NCBI GenBank assembly: GCA_025451595.1
Contig: JANWKD010000043.1
Span: forward strand, 1-6,331
Origin: Candidatus Babeliales bacterium
Lineage (GTDB): Bacteria > Babelota > Babeliae > Babelales > JANWKD01
Length of the DNA stretch: 6,331 nt
Direction: 5' to 3'
The notes beneath the pieces were generated by a model that was not told the DNA's origin, made no database searches, and saw only the letters and a list, made by a program, of their open reading frames with translations. Of this stretch, positions 1 to 4,391 are shown piece by piece. The position numbers and the translations under genes were made by a program. Positions within the stretch are counted from its first letter, which is position 1, and each line of letters opens with the position of its first letter.

Positions 1-44
1 TGTGATTCATTATGATATACAGAGCCTATCAATGTTGGCCATAT
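1..44 (-). pseudogene. In-frame continuation of the GH1 gene beyond its TAG stop
   Basis: Reading on in the same frame after the TAG at 47-45 gives IWPTLIGSVYHNES to the window edge. In the intact paralogue at 1040-2563 the matching residues (332-346) read FEWKTILGSVKGTNP. The W, T and GSV align without any gap, and the IL/LI pair is conservative. Homology in one frame on both sides of the stop shows that the gene once continued and that the lesion is a nonsense codon rather than a frameshift. The remainder, including the expected nucleophile motif, lies outside the window. Confidence 0.7.
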
Positions 45-974
45 CTATTTACAGGTGCTAAAATAATCAATCTCAATAGTATTAAAATCATTCCACCCAA
101 AGGCGTTTATTAAGCCATAGAGAGCGATATTTTGCTTTTCCTTACTTGATGGAGCAAAAACATCAATTAGTCCTATGTTGCGTGATGAATCTATCTGTTT
201 TAAAGCATGATAAGCAGCCACGTGCGCGTCGAGAATATTTTTAAATACCGTTGCAGCCACTTTTGTCGTTATGTGGCGCTTACCCGGAGCAAGCTTGTTA
301 TACCACAGCCCCCAATAGCCATCCATGGGAATAACCAATGGCTCATTAAATGTTATCCAATGAGAGACCTCGGGAATTTCTTGGTACACATATTTCGCGA
401 ATTCAACAAAATCCTGTATATTTTTAGGTTCTTCAAAAGCTCCTTTTGCCTCAAACCACTCAGGCCACACAAAGTGTGACAAGCAGAGCCAGACCTGAAC
501 GCCTTTCGATTGCAAATAAGAGATACGATTCTTTAATTGGCTTAGATAATGCGTGTTGAATATACCTTTTTCAGGTTCTATTTTACTCCAAGGAGCTTCA
601 AGGCGATACGCATTTAAGCCCGATTGCGCGATGAGGTCATAATCCTGTTGCCAAACTGATGGCTCCCAACGCTTTAAAATATCACCCAGCTCAAGTTTTC
701 TTTTTTCAACCCAAGAAGTCCAATTACTGATCGCCTCTTGCTTAACGCCTTGTTCATCAAGAAAATAAGGTCCCGCTGTTTGATAATCTGATTCGGCCGA
801 GCCAAATTGAAAATGATCTGGAAAGTATAACTGATCTAACTGAATACTCTTCCAATCATTCAATTGTTTCTTCACCGATCGATCAAAAGATGAATCTGAT
901 ACTTTAACTGCATCAAGATAGGTCAAGGCTGGCAAGAATAACGCTAGCGAAATAGAAAAAAATCGATTAGACAT
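45..974 (-). CDS. Secreted GH1 beta-glycosidase paralogue, cut short by an in-frame TAG (probable pseudogene)
   Basis: This is the N-terminal two thirds of a GH1 (beta/alpha)8-barrel beta-glycosidase, 309 residues from the chosen start; whole GH1 enzymes are usually about 450-500. The start is the ATG at 974-972 because a GGAGG sits 5 nt before it; the upstream in-frame ATG at 986-984 overlaps that site. The N-terminus (MSNRFFSISLALFLPALTYLDA) looks like a signal peptide, suggesting export. Visible GH1 landmarks are GSAESDYQ near the start (sugar-binding Gln), LSHFVWPEWF, and ITFNEP, whose Glu (about residue 211) is the acid/base. The nucleophile motif ITENG is absent because the frame ends at TAG 47-45. 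By eye it is well over half identical to the next gene upstream, 1040-2563, so the pair arose by duplication. If translation really stops here the product should be catalytically dead. Readthrough cannot be excluded, but nusA also ends in TAG, so TAG is not a general sense codon. Confidence 0.85.
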   Translation of the reverse strand: MSNRFFSISLALFLPALTYLDAVKVSDSSFDRSVKKQLNDWKSIQLDQLYFPDHFQFGSAESDYQTAGPYFLDEQGVKQEAISNWTSWVEKRKLELGDILKRWEPSVWQQDYDLIAQSGLNAYRLEAPWSKIEPEKGIFNTHYLSQLKNRISYLQSKGVQVWLCLSHFVWPEWFEAKGAFEEPKNIQDFVEFAKYVYQEIPEVSHWITFNEPLVIPMDGYWGLWYNKLAPGKRHITTKVAATVFKNILDAHVAAYHALKQIDSSRNIGLIDVFAPSSKEKQNIALYGLINAFGWNDFNTIEIDYFSTCK

Positions 975-979
975 AATAA

Positions 980-984
980 CCTCC
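980..984 (-). promoter_or_regulatory. Strong Shine-Dalgarno site of the truncated GH1 gene
   Basis: The minus strand reads GGAGG, then 5 nt (TTATT), then ATG at 974-972. This sets the start at MSNRFF rather than four codons upstream, since the earlier ATG lies within the ribosome binding site itself. Confidence 0.75.
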
Positions 985-1004
985 ATTAAACATCTATTGT
1001 TATT

Positions 1005-1032
1005 ATTCTAACTGAATATCAAAAATTGTCAA
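1005..1032 (-). promoter_or_regulatory. Sigma70-type promoter of the truncated GH1 gene
   Basis: On the minus strand a perfect TTGACA (-35, 1032-1027) is followed after 16 bp by TAGAAT (-10, 1010-1005, five of six consensus bases). A start site near 998 would give a leader of about 25 nt to the ATG at 974. The promoter fits in the 65-bp gap after the stop of the upstream GH1 gene, so this copy need not depend on read-in from it. Its position and spacing support the call; no experimental start is known. Confidence 0.55.
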
Positions 1033-1039
1033 AAATGGA

Positions 1040-2563
1040 TTATTTTTTCATTAAATCAAGCAAGTCTTTTAACCCTTCAGTAGAAAATTTACTTTTCTTT
1101 CGTTTCCGCTCTTTGAGATAATCAATGAATTGCAAAGCCCCTGGTCGCATGAGCCGCTCTTGGGTATCAAAATTAACAGAATAGAGACCATACCGCCTGG
1201 TATACCCTTTCCAACTTAACGTATCCATAAAGGTCCAATAAAAATATCCTCTTACCGGATAATGGTTTTTTATCGCATAATGAATAGCACATAGATGTTG
1301 CTTTATAAATCGATCCTTCAACAAATCCCTCTCATCAGATACGCCATTTTCAGTGATATAAATAGGTTTTCCTAACGTAGAGCATTTTCTTATTATTTCA
1401 AATAGCCCAAAGGGATAAACTAATTGACCTTTTTCCGTGCGCACATCTCCCTCAGGAGTAGTAAGACCAACCGGCTCTAGCCCATAATAGTTGATACCAA
1501 TAAAATCAAGCGCACCGGCAGCGTTGGGATTTGTACCTTTTACCGATCCCAATATCGTCTTCCATTCAAAATTTCCGGTTGTAAAGAACTTGAGCTCGGC
1601 GTCATTCATCGAATCCCAGCCCAAAAGATGCATACTTTCATACAGAAAATAGTTTTGTTTTTCTTTACTTGACGGTGCAAAATTATCAATAAATCCTATC
1701 TTGCGACTCGAATCACTTTTTTTCATAGCATGATATGCAGCTACATGGGCATCCAATATATTTAATAAAACCTGCGCCGCAGAGTGCGTGCTGTAATTTT
1801 TCTTTCCTGGCGCTAATTGCGTTCCCCATTGTCCCCAATACGCATTTAATGATAAAGAAAGCGGTTCATTAAACGTTATCCAAAATTTAACATCGGGCAA
1901 CTGTTTATAAATATATTCAGCAAAAGATACAAAATATTTTATATTTTCCTTTTTTTCAAAAGCACCCAATTTCTCGAACCATGCAGGCCATACAAAATGA
2001 GATAAACAGATCCAAACTTGAACCCCTTTCGATTGTAAATAACGAACCCTCTCTTTAAGATCATTATCAACATAATTTTTATTAAAGGCACCTTGCTCAA
2101 GCTCAATCTTACTCCACGGCGCTTCGATACGCATCGCATTAAATCCCGCTTGGGCTATAAGGTCATAATCTTGCTTCCAAACTGATGGATCCCATCGCCT
2201 TAAGACCTTTTTTATATCAATCTTATTTTTCTGTATCCAAAGAGGCCACCAGTTGCTGCTAGCTTTTAATGGGTTCTCTACATCAGCTTTTTCGGTATCA
2301 ATATAAAATGGCCCAGACGTTTGAAAATCTGATTCTGCTACGCCAAATACAAAACCAGGCGGAAAGTTAAGAGTCTTATAAAAATCTGGACTCTCCCAAT
2401 TTGCACAATGTTTTTGCACAACTTGAGCCAACTCTTTTTTGCTATCAGATAATTTTGCGGCAAATGAAAAACAGGCGCTATACATAATTGCAATAAAAAC
2501 GACTACGAAAGCGAGTGGAAATCGAGCGAATTCCTTACTCATCCTTTTTAATACATTGAACAT
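1040..2563 (-). CDS. Secreted GH1 family beta-glycosidase (beta-glucosidase-like), full length
   Basis: A retaining glycoside hydrolase of family GH1, 507 residues, which would release sugars from beta-glycosides. The N-terminus (hydrophobic stretch about 15-36, possible cleavage near SFA/AKL) is a signal peptide or N-terminal anchor, so it probably acts outside the cytoplasm; most bacterial GH1 enzymes are cytoplasmic. Landmarks in order are GVAESDFQ (Gln81), LSHFVWPAWF (His189), ITFNEP with acid/base Glu233, and YITENG with nucleophile Glu405. The C-terminal barrel motif is MDTLSWKGYTRRYGL (446-460). In typical beta-glucosidases this segment reads DNFEW, where the Glu holds the glycone O4/O6; here it is Ser450. 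His189 is followed by Phe instead of the usual Trp. Both changes are in the sugar pocket, so substrate specificity is probably atypical and cannot be named. The tail after about 484 is Lys/Arg rich. The ATG at 2563 is chosen because AGGA lies 6 nt upstream; the in-frame ATG at 2542 has its AAAGG directly abutting. A 6-phospho-beta-glycosidase role is unlikely given the export signal. Confidence 0.9.
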   Translation of the reverse strand: MFNVLKRMSKEFARFPLAFVVVFIAIMYSACFSFAAKLSDSKKELAQVVQKHCANWESPDFYKTLNFPPGFVFGVAESDFQTSGPFYIDTEKADVENPLKASSNWWPLWIQKNKIDIKKVLRRWDPSVWKQDYDLIAQAGFNAMRIEAPWSKIELEQGAFNKNYVDNDLKERVRYLQSKGVQVWICLSHFVWPAWFEKLGAFEKKENIKYFVSFAEYIYKQLPDVKFWITFNEPLSLSLNAYWGQWGTQLAPGKKNYSTHSAAQVLLNILDAHVAAYHAMKKSDSSRKIGFIDNFAPSSKEKQNYFLYESMHLLGWDSMNDAELKFFTTGNFEWKTILGSVKGTNPNAAGALDFIGINYYGLEPVGLTTPEGDVRTEKGQLVYPFGLFEIIRKCSTLGKPIYITENGVSDERDLLKDRFIKQHLCAIHYAIKNHYPVRGYFYWTFMDTLSWKGYTRRYGLYSVNFDTQERLMRPGALQFIDYLKERKRKKSKFSTEGLKDLLDLMKK

Positions 2564-2569
2564 ACATAA

Positions 2570-2573
2570 TCCT
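2570..2573 (-). promoter_or_regulatory. Ribosome binding site of the full-length GH1 gene
   Basis: AGGA on the minus strand with 6 nt to the ATG at 2563-2561. It favours this start over the internal ATG seven codons downstream, where the purine stretch touches the start codon. Confidence 0.55.
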
Positions 2574-2609
2574 AAAATGAGGCTAAACTATTGAAATTTT
2601 AATGAGCTT

Positions 2610-2639
2610 AACATATCACCAAATAAAACCACTTTGCAA
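2610..2639 (-). promoter_or_regulatory. Possible extended -10 promoter of the full-length GH1 gene
   Basis: The minus strand has TTGCAA (-35-like, 2639-2634), an 18-bp spacer and TATGTT (-10-like, 2615-2610), with TG one base before the -10 (extended -10 form). Each hexamer matches four of six consensus bases. The implied leader is about 40 nt. The match is modest, so this is a candidate only. Confidence 0.35.
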
Positions 2640-2871
2640 CAGAAAAGCAATACTAAATAAAATGATAGATCTGAACGAAGATCAGAGAAAATTGCAACAC
2701 ATTATTTTGTGAAATTCCTCAAAAAGCAACGCGAAAATAAAGCTGAATAACGGTGAAAATAGCTACCAAATTTTGCCATTTTTAGTCAAAAAAGCTCACG
2801 AAACCACTCAATAAATACGCAAGTTGGAAAATTATAAAAAACATTGGAAGCAAATTAATCAACATAGAAAT
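2640..2871. other. AT-rich intergenic sequence without recognised features
   Basis: This stretch lies between the GH1 promoter region and the first DnaA box. I see no convincing open frame, tRNA or terminator. The only structure is a 5-bp inverted repeat, GATCT/AGATC at 2668-2683, which is too short to interpret. It may simply be flanking sequence of the putative origin. Confidence 0.5.
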
Positions 2872-2915
2872 TGTGGATAACTATGTGGATAACCTGTGGA
2901 TAACTATGTGGATAA
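2872..2915 (-). repeat. Left DnaA-box array: four perfect boxes in tandem
   Basis: TGTGGATAA (the complement of TTATCCACA) occurs at 2872-2880, 2884-2892, 2895-2903 and 2907-2915. The starts are 12, 11 and 12 bp apart, close to one helical turn, so bound DnaA monomers would line up on one face of the DNA. The second and fourth units share the TA-TGTGGATAAC context; the third is set off by CC. Confidence 0.85.
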
Positions 2916-2947
2916 CTAATTTGCGAAGATCAATTGAGCGACTCAGC

Positions 2948-2956
2948 CTATGCACA
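2948..2956 (+). promoter_or_regulatory. Degenerate DnaA box between the two arrays
   Basis: CTATGCACA differs from TTATNCACA only at the first base. It lies in the spacer between the opposed arrays and could be a weak DnaA site, but a single near match may be chance. Confidence 0.3.
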
Positions 2957-2992
2957 GAATAGCAATGGCTTGGATTTGTTGTGCCAATCGAC

Positions 2993-3008
2993 GCATTGAA
3001 GCATTGAA
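2993..3008 (+). repeat. Tandem 8-bp repeat GCATTGAA x2
   Basis: GCATTGAA at 2993-3000 is repeated immediately at 3001-3008, just before the right DnaA-box array. Its function is unknown; it could be a small tandem duplication or a site for another origin-binding protein. Confidence 0.5.
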
Positions 3009-3014
3009 AAAAAG

Positions 3015-3045
3015 TTATCCACAAGTTATCCACAAGTTATCCACA
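3015..3045 (+). repeat. Right DnaA-box array: three perfect boxes in tandem
   Basis: TTATCCACA occurs at 3015-3023, 3026-3034 and 3037-3045, exactly 11 bp apart, each preceded by AG. The orientation is opposite to the left array, so the two arrays point toward each other across about 100 bp and together form a long interrupted inverted repeat. Confidence 0.85.
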
Positions 3046-3103
3046 TAAGCAAAAAAGTTCGAAATTTCGTCCCAGAAGTGGTTTTAGAGCGTTGAACGCA
3101 AAG

Positions 3104-3137
3104 TTATCCACATTTTTGCGCGCCCTTATTATTAATA
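3104..3137 (+). promoter_or_regulatory. Candidate basal unwinding element: DnaA box, GC tract and DnaA-trios
   Basis: A perfect DnaA box (3104-3112) is followed by TTTTT, the GC-only tract GCGCGCCC (3118-3125), then TTA TTA TTA ATA (3126-3137). Read on the complementary strand 3'-5', the triplets are AAT AAT AAT TAT, matching the DnaA-trio form 3'-[G/A]A[T/A]-5' known from Bacillus subtilis oriC. In that system the box and trios load a DnaA filament on single-stranded DNA to start melting. The order and spacing fit; the assignment is by analogy. Confidence 0.55.
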
Positions 3138-3173
3138 TTTAATATAAATATATTTAATAAAATACAATAATAA
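3126..3173. other. AT-rich DNA unwinding element
   Basis: Only one of these 48 bases is G or C (3165). The 10-mer ATATTTAATA occurs twice as a direct repeat, at 3135-3144 and 3150-3159, recalling the AT-rich repeats of other origins. It lies directly beside the last DnaA box and GC tract, the expected place for the first strand opening. Confidence 0.65.
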
Positions 3174-3244
3174 CCGAACCGAGCTCGTCACCCATTCATC
3201 AAGTGACTTATTTTTTCGCGCGCCTTTTCTTTTAAAACTTTTTT

Positions 3245-3253
3245 TGCTACAAT
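3245..3253 (+). promoter_or_regulatory. Extended -10 promoter of nusA-infB
   Basis: TGCTACAAT is a TGN extended -10 motif with TACAAT matching five of six consensus bases. No good -35 lies 16-18 bp upstream, which extended -10 promoters tolerate. The start would be near 3260, leaving a leader of about 36 nt before the GTG. It lies about 70 bp from the unwinding element, so origin melting and DnaA binding could influence it; that last point is inference. Confidence 0.45.
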
Positions 3254-3284
3254 TACAAAACATCAGATTATTTTTGTTTTAGCC

Positions 3285-3290
3285 AAGGGA
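3285..3290 (+). promoter_or_regulatory. Ribosome binding site of nusA
   Basis: AAGGGA ends 5 nt before the GTG at 3296. It supports the GTG start, which also gives the expected NusA N-terminus; the first in-frame ATG comes only at codon 29, inside the conserved N-terminal domain. Confidence 0.6.
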
Positions 3291-3295
3291 TATTT

Positions 3296-4357
3296 GTGAA
3301 ACTTTCTCAAGTTATTGAAGAACTCGTAGAAGAACGTGGGTTAGATCGAACCGTTCTTAGTGACATCGTGTGTGAGGGCATGCTTGCTGCCTATTCTAAG
3401 AAATATCCCGATCGCTTACTTCAGGTAAGTTACAATAAAAAAACTGACGAGATTGAAGTTAATGTTCAGAAGCAAGTTGTTGGTTCTGTAGAAGACGAAA
3501 ATGCTCAAATAAGTTTGCGAAAAGCCAGATTTATAAATCAATCGCTTGACGCGGGGGACCTGGTTTGGGTGCCTTTTGAAGACAAAATAGGCAGAATTGA
3601 GATTTTACGAGCCAAGCAAGTTATTGCAAACAAGATCAGGCTTATAGAAGCCGCAGCGGTTTATGAAGAATTCAAGAATAAACAAGGAACAATTGTCTTG
3701 GGTGTTGTCCATAAATGCGAGCGGGCTGGTGCAACAATAAAGCTTGACGATTCATTGGCGTTCTTGCCAAAATCATTGAGCATTCCTGGTGAAAAATGCA
3801 GCGCTGGTTACACCATTCGGGCGTTACTGAAAGAGGTTCTTGCTGAGCCAAGAAACGACAATCAGCTCATATTAGATCGTGTTTCGTCGGAATTTTTGCA
3901 GGGTCTTTTTGAGCTTGAGATTCCTGAGGTTTTTGAAAGGCTTGTTGAAGTCAAAAAGATTGCCCGAATACCAGGATACAAGTCCAAGGTTATTGTCTAT
4001 TCGAATGATAAAAATATTGACCCAGTTGGCACCTGCGTGGGTATGGGTGGAGCTCGAATAAAGCCTATTCTGAAAGAGCTCGGCACTGAAAAAATTGATG
4101 TTATAGCCTGGAACGAGTCAAGCGAAACGCTTGTTGCTAACGCGCTTAAGCCAGCTGTCGTAAGCAGGGTAGAGATTGTTGATGATTCTACTGCGCAAGT
4201 ATGGCTTGATGAGGATCAGCGATCAATTGCCATAGGAAAGATGGGTCAAAATATTGCGTTAGCGTCGCAGTTGACGGGCTTTGCAATTCATTTGATGCAG
4301 GGCGGTAGCGCTAAAAACGAAAGCGTCGCAGGGCAGCAGCTTCGTGATGAAACATAG
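3296..4357 (+). CDS. nusA: Transcription termination/antitermination factor NusA
   Basis: NusA binds RNA polymerase and nascent RNA in the cytoplasm and modulates pausing, intrinsic termination and antitermination. The 353 residues show the normal domain order. The N-terminal RNA polymerase-binding domain spans about 1-125 and S1 about 128-195. KH1 follows with NDKNIDPVGTCVGMGGARIK (GXXG loop at 249-252). KH2 follows with AIGKMGQNIALASQL (GKMG at 314-317). It ends soon after KH2, so it lacks the C-terminal acidic repeats of Escherichia coli NusA and has the length seen in Bacillus-type NusA. The start is GTG with AAGGGA 5 nt upstream, and the stop is TAG. rimP, the usual upstream partner, is absent; the putative replication origin is there instead. 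infB follows after 34 bp with no terminator between, so the two are very likely co-transcribed. Family assignment is secure. Confidence 0.97.
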   Translation: MKLSQVIEELVEERGLDRTVLSDIVCEGMLAAYSKKYPDRLLQVSYNKKTDEIEVNVQKQVVGSVEDENAQISLRKARFINQSLDAGDLVWVPFEDKIGRIEILRAKQVIANKIRLIEAAAVYEEFKNKQGTIVLGVVHKCERAGATIKLDDSLAFLPKSLSIPGEKCSAGYTIRALLKEVLAEPRNDNQLILDRVSSEFLQGLFELEIPEVFERLVEVKKIARIPGYKSKVIVYSNDKNIDPVGTCVGMGGARIKPILKELGTEKIDVIAWNESSETLVANALKPAVVSRVEIVDDSTAQVWLDEDQRSIAIGKMGQNIALASQLTGFAIHLMQGGSAKNESVAGQQLRDET

Positions 4358-4391
4358 ATTAATTTTTTAAAAAATGGGATAAAGCTATATA

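Larger units (their letters stand above)
2872..3173. other. oriC: Putative chromosomal replication origin (oriC-like region)
   Basis: The region contains eight perfect copies of the DnaA box TTATCCACA within 241 bp. Four are on the minus strand (2872, 2884, 2895, 2907) and four on the plus strand (3015, 3026, 3037, 3104). They are followed by a GC-rich tract and a 48-bp A/T stretch. DnaA binds such boxes, oligomerises and opens the adjacent AT-rich DNA for helicase loading. The flanking genes run away from the region on both sides, as is common at origins. dnaA, dnaN, gidA and other common origin neighbours are not seen, so proof needs genome-wide GC skew. Alternatives are a DnaA-titrating locus like datA, or a secondary cluster. 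Plasmid iterons are unlikely because nusA and infB sit beside it. Confidence 0.75.

Noticed and set aside
45..47. Genome-wide reassignment of TAG to a sense codon
   Set aside because: nusA ends with TAG at 4355-4357 exactly where the protein should end, and no in-frame TAG occurs within nusA, infB or the intact GH1 gene.
207..479. Plus-strand 90-codon frame opposite the truncated GH1 gene, and the minus-strand frame at 1939-2139
   Set aside because: Both overlap well-supported GH1 coding sequence in other frames and show no domain or ribosome binding site.
2412..2420. DnaA box-like TTTTGCACA inside the GH1 gene
   Set aside because: One mismatch to the consensus at a conserved base, within coding sequence and far from the cluster.
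2668..2683. GATCT/AGATC hairpin as a regulatory element
   Set aside because: A 5-bp stem with a 6-nt loop and no T-run is expected by chance in DNA like this.
2872..3045. CRISPR array or plasmid iterons
   Set aside because: The units are 9-bp DnaA boxes with 2-3 bp between them and no unique spacers, and the flanking nusA and infB genes are chromosomal.
4340..4357. NusA truncated by a nonsense mutation
   Set aside because: Ending just after KH2 is the normal short NusA form without acidic repeats; all core domains are complete.
4362..4375. Terminator between nusA and infB
   Set aside because: The perfect palindrome is only A and T (six T then six A), with no GC stem, and lies inside a conserved operon.
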